Notes: generated by a model not told the origin, from the letters alone. Shown: positions 1 to 6,742, counted from the stretch's first letter. The stretch: DNA of 7,417 bases from Fusobacterium sp. (GCA_020024915.1 JAHHSZ010000076.1:1-7417); one strand, 5' to 3'. Numbers and translations: made by a program.

Positions 1-338
1 TCTTTTCTTTGTCTTGTATAAAGAGTTAACCATCTGATAGCTAAAGTTTGCTGTCTATCTGCTTTAACTTCTACTGGAACTTGGTAAGTAGCTCCTCCAA
101 TTCTTCTTGATCTAACTTCGATTTGTGGTTTGATGTTTTCTAAAGCTTGTTTAAATACATCGTACCCCTCTTGACCAGTTTTCTCTTTTATTAAATCCAT
201 AGCTGAATAGAATATTCCTTCTGCTATTGCTTTTTTACCATCTAACATTATTGAATTGATAACTTTAGTTACCACCTTATCAGAATATCTAGAATCAGGT
301 AGTACATCTCTTTTTACTGCTGCTCTTCTTCTTGACAT
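1..338 (-). CDS. rpsG: 30S ribosomal protein S7, N-terminal 112 codons (cut by window edge)
   Basis: S7 is a primary assembly protein of the 30S head. It binds the 3' major domain of 16S rRNA and lies near the E site and the mRNA exit. The visible product begins MSRRRAAVKRDVLPD and contains the family blocks SIMLDGKKAIAE, RSRRIGGATYQVP and LAIRWL, all typical of bacterial S7. About 112 codons are present; bacterial S7 is usually near 156 residues, so the last quarter lies beyond position 1. The ATG at 338-336 has a strong Shine-Dalgarno sequence, GGGAGGTGA at 357-349, 10 bases upstream. It starts 24 bases after the rpsL stop, the usual str-operon arrangement, so it is almost certainly cotranscribed with rpsL; fusA and tuf would be expected further left, outside the window. 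No frame damage is seen. Confidence 0.97.
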   Translation of the reverse strand, partial: MSRRRAAVKRDVLPDSRYSDKVVTKVINSIMLDGKKAIAEGIFYSAMDLIKEKTGQEGYDVFKQALENIKPQIEVRSRRIGGATYQVPVEVKADRQQTLAIRWLTLYTRQRK

Positions 339-362
339 TTTTAACTGTTCACCTCCCTATAA

Positions 363-731
363 TTATGCTTTTTTAGCTCCATATTTAGATCTTGATTGTT
401 TTCTCTTAGCAACTCCAGCTGTATCTAAAGCTCCTCTTATAACTTTATATCTAACCCCTGGTAAGTCTTTTGTTCTTCCTCCTCTTACAAGTACGATTGA
501 GTGCTCTTGTAAGTTGTGTCCCTCTCCAGGAATGTAACAAGTAACTTCGATTCCATTAGTTAATTTTACTCTGGCAACCTTTCTTAAAGCTGAGTTAGGC
601 TTCTTAGGTGTAGTAGTATAAACTCTTACACAAACTCCTCTTCTTTGTGGGTTTCCTTGTAATGCTGGTGATTTTTTCTTTTCAGATAGAGTATCTCTAC
701 CATTTTTTACTAATTGACTTAAAGTAGGCAT
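363..731 (-). CDS. rpsL: 30S ribosomal protein S12
   Basis: S12 sits at the 30S/50S interface near the decoding centre and controls accuracy; it is the classical target of streptomycin-resistance mutations. The 122-residue product is full length and carries the invariant segments VYTTTPKKPNSALRK, GEGHNLQEHS and RTKDLPGVRY. Lys43 and Lys88, the positions most often altered in streptomycin resistance, are both lysine, so the gene looks wild type for that trait. Asp89, the residue methylthiolated by RimO in some bacteria, is also present. The ATG at 731-729 has the Shine-Dalgarno AAGGAGGG at 743-736, about 4 bases upstream. It is the first gene of the str operon here, preceded by two promoter-like sequences in a roughly 260-base AT-rich gap after gpmI. 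Confidence 0.98.
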   Translation of the reverse strand: MPTLSQLVKNGRDTLSEKKKSPALQGNPQRRGVCVRVYTTTPKKPNSALRKVARVKLTNGIEVTCYIPGEGHNLQEHSIVLVRGGRTKDLPGVRYKVIRGALDTAGVAKRKQSRSKYGAKKA

Positions 732-784
732 TTTACCCTCCTTCCTAATTTTTTGTTTTATTTTAATATTATTATAACTTGAAT

Positions 785-813
785 ATTATAATCATTTATT
801 TTCAAAAAGTCAA
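785..813 (-). promoter_or_regulatory. Probable main sigma-70-type promoter of rpsL-rpsG
   Basis: On the minus strand a -35 box TTGACT (813-808) is followed after exactly 17 bases by a perfect -10 box TATAAT (790-785). This is close to the ideal housekeeping promoter. Transcription would start near 778, giving a leader of about 47 bases before the rpsL ATG. The leader is almost pure A/T up to the Shine-Dalgarno site, with no strong hairpin that I can see. Start sites have not been mapped; the call rests on box match and spacing. Confidence 0.75.
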
Positions 814-846
814 TAAAAATATAGCTACATTTTATAAATTTCTCTT

Positions 847-875
847 ATTATACCATATATTTTAAAAAATATAAA
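847..875 (-). promoter_or_regulatory. Second, upstream promoter candidate for rpsL
   Basis: A perfect -10 box TATAAT (852-847) carries the extended -10 element TGG just upstream (855-853), forming the pattern TGnTATAAT. A weaker -35, TTTATA (875-870), lies 17 bases away and matches the consensus at four of six positions. Transcripts would begin near 840 and carry a leader of about 108 bases. Tandem promoters are common for ribosomal protein operons. AT-rich sequence gives many chance -10 matches, so this one is less certain than the downstream site. A perfect 7-base inverted repeat with a one-base centre (884-898) sits just upstream. Confidence 0.5.
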
Positions 876-901
876 GTTTTTTATCTTTTTGAAAAAGAAA
901 A

Positions 902-962
902 GGGAAAAAATTACCTTAATGAACTCTGTGCAAATACCGGAGAGTGAAAGTAAGATTTTCCC
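902..962 (-). terminator. Long imperfect inverted repeat after gpmI, probable terminator
   Basis: Three nested arms pair: 902-908 (GGGAAAA) with 956-962, 911-914 (TTAC) with 950-953, and 923-927 (ACTCT) with 941-945. Small mismatched or bulged segments separate them. The structure begins 33 bases after the gpmI stop. On the minus strand it is followed by a pyrimidine run of about 11 bases containing one C (TTTTCTTTTTC), which fits an intrinsic terminator for tpiA-gpmI just before the rpsL promoters. The stem is longer and more interrupted than a standard terminator, and the apex GTG-CAAA-TAC pairs better in plus-strand RNA because of a G-U pair. It could instead be a small structured RNA or a decayed repeat element. 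Confidence 0.5.
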
Positions 963-995
963 AATCATCTAATTTTTTAATTTAACTATTTTTTA

Positions 996-2513
996 CTATT
1001 TTACTAATAAAGATTTTCCATTCATCTCTTCTGGTTTAGCTAATCCAAGTATCTCTAACATAGTTGGAGCTATATCACATAGTTTTCCATCTTCTAATTT
1101 ATAGTTTTTATATTTATCTGAAACTAGAATAAATGGTACATTGTTTGTTGTGTGAGCTGTAAATGGAATATGTGTTTCTGGATCTTCCATTAATTCTACA
1201 TTTCCATGGTCAGCTGTAATTAATAGTGTTCCTCCAAGTTCTAAAACTTTTTTAGATACTTTTCCTACACATCTATCTATTTTCTTTACAGCGGCAACAG
1301 CAGCATCAAATACTCCTGTATGTCCTACCATATCTGGGTTAGCATAGTTAACTACTATTACATCATACTCTCCAGAATCTAGTGCTTCCATAAGTCCTTC
1401 TGTTACTCCACAAGCTGACATCTCAGGTTGTAGATCATAAGTTGCTACCTTTGGAGAAGCCACTAATTTTCTATCCTCACCTGCAAATTGCTCCTCTTTT
1501 CCACCGTTGAAGAAGAAAGTTACGTGAGCATATTTTTCAGTTTCAGCAGTTCTTAATTGTTTTAATCCAGCCTTTGATAAGATTTCACCAAAAGTATTAG
1601 TTATCTCCTTTTCTCCATATATTACTGGAGCATCTATTGTAGCATCATATTGACGCATACAGTAGTATTTTATATCCATATACTCTCTCTCGAATCCAGT
1701 AAAATCTCTATCATTCAATGCTCTTGTTATCTCTCTAGCTCTATCTGGTCTAAAGTTGAAGTTTATAAACACATCTCCTTTTTTAATCAATCCTTGAGGA
1801 TCTACTACTGTTGGAACAACAAACTCATCAGTTTTTCCTTCAGCATATGACGTCTCTATAGCTTGTACAGCAGATTCAGCTTTATTTCCCTCTCCTGAAA
1901 CTATTGCATCATAAGCAAGTTTTACTCTATCCCAGTTTTTATCTCTATCCATAGCATAATATCTTCCTGAAAGAGTAGCTATTTTACCCTCTCCAATCTC
2001 TGACATTTTTGCTTCTAACTCTTTTATAAATCCTTCTGCAGATTTTGGAGCAGTATCTCTTCCATCTAAAAATGCATGTACATATGCTTTCACTCCATAT
2101 TTTTTAGCCATAGCTAAAAGTCCATATAGATGCTCTATGTGAGAGTGTACTCCACCATTTGATAGCAATCCACCAAAATGAACTGTTTTACCATTTTTTA
2201 CTGCATATTCAAAAGCCTCTTTTAAAACAGGGTTATTGTATATTGTTCCCTCTCTTATATCTTTTGAAATCTCTACTAATGGTTGATATATTACTCTTCC
2301 TGATCCTATATTTAAGTGTCCAACTTCTGAGTTACCCATCTGCCCTTCAGGTAGTCCTACTGCCTCTCCAGAAGCTTGTAATTCTGAATGAGGATACTCC
2401 TTCATTAAATTATAGAAATTCTCAGGGTTAGCAGCAACTATAGCATTTTTTTGCTCTGGATGCTTATTTATACCCCAACCATCTAGTATCATTAACATTA
2501 TTGGTTTTTTCAT
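996..2513 (-). CDS. gpmI: 2,3-bisphosphoglycerate-independent phosphoglycerate mutase
   Basis: This cytosolic enzyme interconverts 3- and 2-phosphoglycerate in glycolysis, using two metal ions (usually Mn2+) and a phosphoserine intermediate. The 505-residue length is normal for the family. The N-terminal phosphatase half begins with metal ligand Asp11 in LDGWG and has the catalytic Ser62 in MGNSEVGH. The inserted phosphotransferase domain shows VHSH (His123), FLDGRD (Arg152, Asp153) and Arg184. The phosphatase domain resumes with Lys327, Asp394 and His398 in NPDMVGH, Asp435-His436 in TADHGN, and His454. All expected active-site residues are present. The ATG at 2513 has AGGAGGAG-like sequence at 2529-2523, about 9 bases upstream, and lies 25 bases after the tpiA stop, so the two genes form one unit. 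It is unrelated to the cofactor-dependent GpmA. Confidence 0.98.
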   Translation of the reverse strand: MKKPIMLMILDGWGINKHPEQKNAIVAANPENFYNLMKEYPHSELQASGEAVGLPEGQMGNSEVGHLNIGSGRVIYQPLVEISKDIREGTIYNNPVLKEAFEYAVKNGKTVHFGGLLSNGGVHSHIEHLYGLLAMAKKYGVKAYVHAFLDGRDTAPKSAEGFIKELEAKMSEIGEGKIATLSGRYYAMDRDKNWDRVKLAYDAIVSGEGNKAESAVQAIETSYAEGKTDEFVVPTVVDPQGLIKKGDVFINFNFRPDRAREITRALNDRDFTGFEREYMDIKYYCMRQYDATIDAPVIYGEKEITNTFGEILSKAGLKQLRTAETEKYAHVTFFFNGGKEEQFAGEDRKLVASPKVATYDLQPEMSACGVTEGLMEALDSGEYDVIVVNYANPDMVGHTGVFDAAVAAVKKIDRCVGKVSKKVLELGGTLLITADHGNVELMEDPETHIPFTAHTTNNVPFILVSDKYKNYKLEDGKLCDIAPTMLEILGLAKPEEMNGKSLLVK

Positions 2514-2538
2514 TATTTTTTACTCCTCCTACTTCCTG

Positions 2539-3291
2539 CTATTTAGCAGCTAAAACTATCTTAGCGAATGAAGCTGCCTCTAAAGAAGCTCCTCCTATTA
2601 ATCCTCCATCAATATCAGCTTGAGCTAATAATTCTATTGCATTTTCAGGTTTCATTGATCCACCATATTGAATTACCATCTCATCTGCAATTGCACCAAA
2701 CATAGATCTCAATACGTCTCTTATCTCTTTATGAGTCTCTTGTGCCATTTCTGGAGTGGCAGTTTTTCCTGTTCCTATTGCCCAAACTGGTTCATAAGCT
2801 ACGATTATATTTTTAGCTTCTTCAGCAGTTATATCTTTTAATCCCTCTCTGATCTGAGTTTCGTTTACTTGTGCTGTTCTTCCAGCTTCTCTATCTTCTA
2901 ATTTCTCTCCTATACACAGGATAGGTGTCATTCCTGCAGCAAGTACAGCTTTTACCTTTTCATTTATAAATTCATTTGATTCACAAAAATACTCTCTTCT
3001 TTCTGAATGCCCTAATATTACATATTTTACACCTATTGCTTTTAACATTAAAGGTGAAACCTCTCCAGTATAAGCTCCTGATGATTTTGGATATACGTTT
3101 TCTGCTGCTATCTCAACATTACTCCCTTCAACAGCTTTTACAGCATCTGATAAAGCTGTAAACGGAGCTCCAATTACTACTTTTACTCCCTCTACATCTT
3201 TTACTAATCCTTTTAATTCAGTAAGCATCTCTACTGCTTCTGCATTTGTTTTATTCATTTTCCAGTTTCCAGCGATTACATTGGTTCTCAT
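2539..3291 (-). CDS. tpiA: Triosephosphate isomerase
   Basis: This glycolytic TIM-barrel enzyme interconverts dihydroxyacetone phosphate and glyceraldehyde 3-phosphate. The 250 residues are full length. The N-terminal AGNWKMNK gives catalytic Lys11, ILGHSERR gives the electrophile His95, and AYEPVWAIGTGKTA holds the general base Glu167 and the flexible loop 6. Near the C terminus, QYGGSMKPEN and GGLIGGASL form the phosphate-binding loops. One detail differs from many bacterial enzymes: the usual AQN motif before SGAYTGE reads AEN (residues 63-65), followed by VYPKS. The ATG at 3291 has a GGAGG (3303-3299) 7 bases upstream. It is paired with gpmI downstream; gap, pgk and eno are not in the window. 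The preceding gene ends about 100 bases upstream, and that gap holds a possible promoter. Confidence 0.98.
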   Translation of the reverse strand: MRTNVIAGNWKMNKTNAEAVEMLTELKGLVKDVEGVKVVIGAPFTALSDAVKAVEGSNVEIAAENVYPKSSGAYTGEVSPLMLKAIGVKYVILGHSERREYFCESNEFINEKVKAVLAAGMTPILCIGEKLEDREAGRTAQVNETQIREGLKDITAEEAKNIIVAYEPVWAIGTGKTATPEMAQETHKEIRDVLRSMFGAIADEMVIQYGGSMKPENAIELLAQADIDGGLIGGASLEAASFAKIVLAAK

Positions 3292-3314
3292 AATTTTACC
3301 TCCATGTACAATTT

Positions 3315-3357
3315 ATTATATTATTCTCACTCTAAATATTATCATAGTAATTGTCAA
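3315..3357 (-). promoter_or_regulatory. Probable promoter region of tpiA-gpmI
   Basis: A perfect -35 hexamer TTGACA (3357-3352) lies inside the palindrome AATTGACAATT. At the ideal 17-base spacing the -10 position reads only TAGAGT (3334-3329). A perfect TATAAT occurs at 3320-3315 but is 31 bases from TTGACA and would need a poor -35 of its own. A promoter in this 99-base gap is likely, but which boxes are used cannot be decided by eye. No convincing intrinsic terminator separates it from the upstream gene, so read-through from the comF operon is possible. Confidence 0.4.
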
Positions 3358-3390
3358 TTTTCAAATATTACATTGATCACTTACTAACTC

Positions 3391-3999
3391 TTAATTGGGC
3401 AATCTTTTACGATTTTGCTCATCTATAATATCCATATAGTAATTTTCGGCATTTTTATAAAAATCCTTTAATAGGTCTCCAATAGAAAATTCCAACATTT
3501 CAACAAAAGTTTCATAGTCTTGAGCATCATAAGCTTTCTCAGCTTCCTGCATCTCCTGTTCAAAATCATTTATATAATCATCAAAATCGCTGTATACAAA
3601 GTCTAAATCTCCACTTGACTTCATAAGTAATAGCAAGTTATAAAACCATCTTAAAAATATTCCTCTCTCAATTATCTCTATCTCACTGATCTCTATTGCT
3701 ACTTTTTTATCAGAATCCTCTTCGTCAAATACTTCAAAAAATAGATCTATCTGCTCTTTAGCTCTCATTATTGAGTCTAGTAGCATCTCTCCCTCCGTCT
3801 TTGTTATTACCTCTACCAATTTTAAATCCTTTAGATTTATAATTGTATTATCTCTTAATTTTTCTCCATTCACATAGAATTTATATGGAACTTTATTGTC
3901 TAATGTTAACTGTTTATTTATCTCACTAACCATTCTACCAAAACTTTTAAACCGTTTCTGTTTTAGCTCCATTTTTTTATTGTCTACATATAACTCCAT
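3391..3999 (-). CDS. Conserved-looking protein of unknown function, last gene of comF operon
   Basis: I do not recognise this family. From the ATG at 3999 it encodes 202 residues, with no signal peptide, membrane segment, cysteine cluster or known catalytic motif. Residues 1 to about 68 look like alternating strands and a helix (MELYVDNKKMEL, then SFGRMVSEINKQL, KFYVNGEKL and LKLVEVITK), which could be a small beta-grasp fold; this is inference from pattern only. The remainder is acidic and largely helical, with segments such as DFEQEMQEAEKAYDAQDYE, and ends in a basic tail NRKRLPN. An in-frame GTG at 4005 would add two residues but lies within the Shine-Dalgarno AAGGAG (4010-4005), which sits 5 bases before the ATG; the ATG is therefore preferred. 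It begins 18 bases after the comF stop, so it is probably cotranscribed. Confidence 0.85.
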   Translation of the reverse strand: MELYVDNKKMELKQKRFKSFGRMVSEINKQLTLDNKVPYKFYVNGEKLRDNTIINLKDLKLVEVITKTEGEMLLDSIMRAKEQIDLFFEVFDEEDSDKKVAIEISEIEIIERGIFLRWFYNLLLLMKSSGDLDFVYSDFDDYINDFEQEMQEAEKAYDAQDYETFVEMLEFSIGDLLKDFYKNAENYYMDIIDEQNRKRLPN

Positions 4000-4017
4000 T
4001 TTCACTCCTTACTTCAT

Positions 4018-4659
4018 CTATGGTTTAAAAATTTTTGAAACTGCAAAAGAAAAAATATATATCTGTTTTGGAGTGCTTTTCTTAGTTAACTCTTTTATCA
4101 TCTCTTTAATTGTACTTCCAGTAGTTACAATATCATCTATTATCAGTATAGTTTTCCCACCCAAATCTAATCCCTTATTTTGAAATGCTTTATATATATT
4201 TTCTTTTCTCTTTTCTTCATTTAAAAACTTATACATATGTTCAGTATTTTTCTCTCTATACACTTTTTCATATGAGATTTCACACTCTTTTAATAACTCT
4301 TCAATCTGATTAAACCCTCTCTCTCTTTCTCTTTCTTTACTTATTGGCACTGGTAAAACAACATCTACACCTTTGTCATTTATAAGAGAGTTCAATGGTT
4401 TTTTCATTAAAAGTGCTATCTCTTTTCCCAAACTTCTTCTATTTTTCAATTTAAAATCAGCTATTAATCTCTTTATGCTCTCATCATAATAATAAAGATA
4501 GTAGTAGTTTTCTATATTCTTTAAACTACCTTTCCTCTTCAAATTCCTATAACACTCAAAACAGATGTAGTGAGAGTCACTATTTGATCTTAAGCAAAGT
4601 GGGCATCTCTGAGAAAAAATTAACTCTTTAATACTCTGGACAAACTTTTTTTCTATCAT
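4018..4659 (-). CDS. comF: ComF family phosphoribosyltransferase-like protein
   Basis: ComF proteins carry a type I phosphoribosyltransferase fold and are linked to DNA uptake in naturally transformable bacteria, although the substrate is unsettled and many non-competent species keep the gene. The 213-residue product has the standard layout. An N-terminal zinc finger has Cys19, Cys22, Cys33 and Cys36 (CPLC and CFEC). The central motif VLPVPISKERERERGFNQ matches the family's PVP-x-RxRGFNQ signature. The PRPP-binding loop LIIDDIVTTGSTI lies around residues 172-184 with both acidic residues. The ATG at 4659 has GGAGA (4667-4663) upstream and lies inside the preceding zinc-ribbon gene, overlapping it by 32 bases. 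A purine-only repeat tract encodes the RERERERG part. No other competence gene is in the window, so a role in uptake cannot be inferred from context. Confidence 0.93.
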   Translation of the reverse strand: MIEKKFVQSIKELIFSQRCPLCLRSNSDSHYICFECYRNLKRKGSLKNIENYYYLYYYDESIKRLIADFKLKNRRSLGKEIALLMKKPLNSLINDKGVDVVLPVPISKERERERGFNQIEELLKECEISYEKVYREKNTEHMYKFLNEEKRKENIYKAFQNKGLDLGGKTILIIDDIVTTGSTIKEMIKELTKKSTPKQIYIFSFAVSKIFKP

Positions 4660-4837
4660 CTTTCTCCAAATTTACTATCTTAGCTGAGTATATCTCTGTA
4701 TATCCACAATCAAGGCAAGTTTTTAGATAGTAAGTCCCTATCTCCAATTTTAATCCTGGTTTTTTTTCTGGAATAACAGTAGTTTTTACTTGGTATCTCT
4801 CACTACCACACTTCATACATCTAAAATCCAATTTCAT
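4628..4837 (-). CDS. Small zinc-ribbon protein, predicted nucleic-acid binding
   Basis: The 69-residue product has two CxxC knuckles, Cys7-Cys10 (CMKCG) and Cys41-Cys44 (CLDCGY), separated by about 30 residues rich in strand-forming positions; this is a zinc ribbon. It resembles the small family annotated as predicted nucleic-acid-binding Zn-ribbon proteins (COG3478-like, from memory). No specific function is known to me. The ATG at 4837 follows GGGG (4844-4841). An in-frame GTG at 4840 abuts this sequence and is less likely. The start lies within the end of yraN (17-base overlap) and its end overlaps comF by 32 bases, so translation is probably coupled. A further cysteine, Cys66, lies near the C terminus. 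Confidence 0.85.
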   Translation of the reverse strand: MKLDFRCMKCGSERYQVKTTVIPEKKPGLKLEIGTYYLKTCLDCGYTEIYSAKIVNLEKDDRKKVCPEY

Positions 4838-5183
4838 CACCCCACACTATATCCTTTGTCCAAGTTATTTTTTCCTCCAAAAAACTTATACAATCAAATC
4901 TAACTCTACTAAAATACTTTCCATTCAATGTTAAATAAATTTTAGCTGCCCTATAAATTTTTCTGATTTTTTCTAAATTTACTGCTTCTATGCCATAGCC
5001 AAACTTCAGACTGCCCCTATATTTTACTTCGACAAATACAATAGTTCCATCTTTTTCAGCTATTATATCTATCTCTCCACCCTTGACCCTATAATTTTTC
5101 TCCAAGATCTGATACCTATGTGAAAGTAGAATTTTCTCTGCTTTTTTTTCATAAATATCTCCAATCTCTTTAGTTGTTTTCAT
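4821..5183 (-). CDS. yraN: YraN/UPF0102 family endonuclease-like protein
   Basis: This 120-residue protein belongs to the UPF0102 (YraN) family, which has a restriction-endonuclease-like fold related to Holliday-junction resolvases; its biological role is poorly defined. The N-terminal GDIYEKKAEKIL and the core motif GGEIDIIA...IVFVEVKYR match the family. They supply the nuclease-type acidic and lysine residues Glu37, Asp39, Glu52 and Lys54, so a metal-dependent active site appears intact. Length is typical. The ATG at 5183 has AAGGAA (5192-5187) a few bases upstream and starts inside rnhB, overlapping it by 14 bases. The rnhB-yraN pairing is common in bacteria, which supports both assignments. 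Confidence 0.93.
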   Translation of the reverse strand: MKTTKEIGDIYEKKAEKILLSHRYQILEKNYRVKGGEIDIIAEKDGTIVFVEVKYRGSLKFGYGIEAVNLEKIRKIYRAAKIYLTLNGKYFSRVRFDCISFLEEKITWTKDIVWGDEIGF

Positions 5184-5796
5184 CTGTTCCTTTTATCTTC
5201 TTCAAAAAACTTTTTCTATGAATTGGAGTAGGGCCAAGTTTTATTAAAACCTCTCTATGAGCTTTTGTTCCATATCCTTTATGTTTTTCAAAGTTATATT
5301 CAGGATATTTTTCTGCTTCATTCACTAAAATTCTATCTCTAGTTACTTTGGCTATTATTGAAGCTGCTGCTATAGCTAAACTTTTAGCATCTCCCTTTAT
5401 TACAGCTTCCTGTTTTCCTTCATACTCTCTAATTTTGAAGTTTCCGTCAACAAGTATCAATATATCTTTTACTTCAATTTTATTTTTTAGTTCATCTATT
5501 GCTCTTCTCATAGCTAAAAAAGTGGCATTAAGTATGTTTATCTCATCTATCTCTTGAGGTGTTGCTATTCCAACTCCAACCTCAAAGCTCTCCATTATCT
5601 TATCAAAAAGTCTCTCTCTTTTTTTCTCAGTTAATTTTTTTGAGTCATTTATCTCTTGTAACTCCTCTGAATAGCTTTTTAACTTTACTGCTGCTGCTAC
5701 AACTGGTCCAGCTAATGGTCCACGTCCAGCTTCATCTACACCAATTATCTCTTTTCCCTTTTCTAAATCAAATTGATAAAGTAAATTATTCTCCAT
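5170..5796 (-). CDS. rnhB: Ribonuclease HII
   Basis: RNase HII cuts the RNA strand of RNA-DNA hybrids and starts removal of single ribonucleotides from DNA. Numbered from the ATG at 5796, the 208-residue product has the four catalytic acids: Asp21 and Glu22 in GVDEAGRGPLAGPV, Asp117 in LVDGN, and Asp136 in KGDAKSLAIAAASIIAK. The GRG motif, which senses the ribonucleotide junction, is present, as is the C-terminal HKGYGTKAHR block. The open frame extends 12 bases further to a GTG at 5808. Neither start has a strong Shine-Dalgarno; a weak GTGAG 7 bases before the ATG slightly favours the ATG. Either start lies inside the upstream rluD-type gene (11 or 23 bases of overlap), suggesting coupled translation. 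It overlaps yraN at the other end. Confidence 0.96.
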   Translation of the reverse strand: MENNLLYQFDLEKGKEIIGVDEAGRGPLAGPVVAAAVKLKSYSEELQEINDSKKLTEKKRERLFDKIMESFEVGVGIATPQEIDEINILNATFLAMRRAIDELKNKIEVKDILILVDGNFKIREYEGKQEAVIKGDAKSLAIAAASIIAKVTRDRILVNEAEKYPEYNFEKHKGYGTKAHREVLIKLGPTPIHRKSFLKKIKGTDENN

Positions 5797-6742
5797 CTCT
5801 TTTCTCACTTTCTATCTTAGAAATATCTAATCCAACGTGCTTTGCAGCTCTTTTAAAGTCCTCTGGTAAATCTGCCACTGCCAACATCTTAGTATTTTTT
5901 GTAGGATGAGTAAAATTTAAGCTATATGCATGTAGCATCTGTCTTTTTATCCCTTCACTCTCATTTCCATATGTACTATCACCTAATATTGGATGGTTTA
6001 GATATTTCATATGAACTCTTATCTGATGTGTTCTTCCTGTCTCTATTCTAACTCTTACTAGAGAGTGATTCTTACTCTCATCTAATACTTCATAATTAGA
6101 TATGGCATTTTTACCATTCTCTTGAACTACAGCCATCTTTTTTCTATCCCTTGGATCTCTCCCAATTAGAGTTTCTATCCTTCCACTCTTCTCTTTAAAT
6201 ATCCCTTTTACTATGCAAACATAGGTTTTTTCCAATGTTTTTTCTTTAAACATCTCTGACAATCTTCCATGAGCCTCATCATTCTTAGCCACTACTATTA
6301 CTCCACTTGTATCTTTATCCAGTCTATGAACTATACCGGGTCTAATTACTCCATTTATTGTAGAAAGATCTTTTACATGGTATAAGAGTGCATTTACTAG
6401 AGTTCCAGAATAATTTCCATGAGCTGGGTGAACAACTAAGTTAGGATTTTTATTTATAACTACAATATCACTGTCCTCATAAATAATATCTAATGGGATA
6501 TCCTCTGGAATCAGATCTAATACCTCATCTTCAGGTATGTTAACAATTATGGTCTCTTTTCCTTTAAGTTTATTTCCATTCTTTGTGATCTTTTTTCCTT
6601 GAATCTCTACAAGCCCATTATCTATAATTTTTTGAATATAAGATCTTGTAGCATCCTCTATTAACTCATTTAAAAACTTATCTATTCTTTTCCCCTTATC
6701 ATGTTCATTAGCAGTTACTACTAAACTATCTTTTATTACCAT
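5786..6742 (-). CDS. rluD: RluA/RluD family 23S rRNA pseudouridine synthase
   Basis: This enzyme isomerises uridine to pseudouridine in RNA; RluD acts on 23S rRNA helix 69. The 318 residues show an N-terminal S4 RNA-binding domain (about 18-65, with RIDKFLNEL and SYIQKIIDNGLV) and then the RluA-type catalytic domain. The latter has VINKNPNLVVHPAHGN, catalytic Asp142 in HRLDKDTSG, and ETGRTHQIRVH around 235-244. The S4 domain plus length fit RluD more than the shorter RluA, but exact target sites cannot be read from sequence and paralogues exist, so the symbol is tentative. The ATG at 6742 follows AGGAG (6760-6756) with a long 13-base spacer and no better alternative start between. It is the first gene of the operon, behind an extended -10 promoter and the yccF terminator. 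Confidence 0.93.
   Translation of the reverse strand: MVIKDSLVVTANEHDKGKRIDKFLNELIEDATRSYIQKIIDNGLVEIQGKKITKNGNKLKGKETIIVNIPEDEVLDLIPEDIPLDIIYEDSDIVVINKNPNLVVHPAHGNYSGTLVNALLYHVKDLSTINGVIRPGIVHRLDKDTSGVIVVAKNDEAHGRLSEMFKEKTLEKTYVCIVKGIFKEKSGRIETLIGRDPRDRKKMAVVQENGKNAISNYEVLDESKNHSLVRVRIETGRTHQIRVHMKYLNHPILGDSTYGNESEGIKRQMLHAYSLNFTHPTKNTKMLAVADLPEDFKRAAKHVGLDISKIESEKRDGE

Noticed and set aside
256..537. 93-codon plus-strand open frame
   Set aside because: It lies antisense to rpsG and rpsL, has no family resemblance and no Shine-Dalgarno site; both opposite genes are certain.
3896..4183. 95-codon plus-strand open frame across the comF 3' end and the unknown gene
   Set aside because: Its hydrophobic product is what AT-rich antisense sequence gives by chance; it overlaps two better supported genes.
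5559..5909. 116-codon plus-strand open frame, leucine rich
   Set aside because: It is antisense to rnhB and the rluD-type gene, both with intact catalytic motifs; the leucine-rich product is a composition effect.
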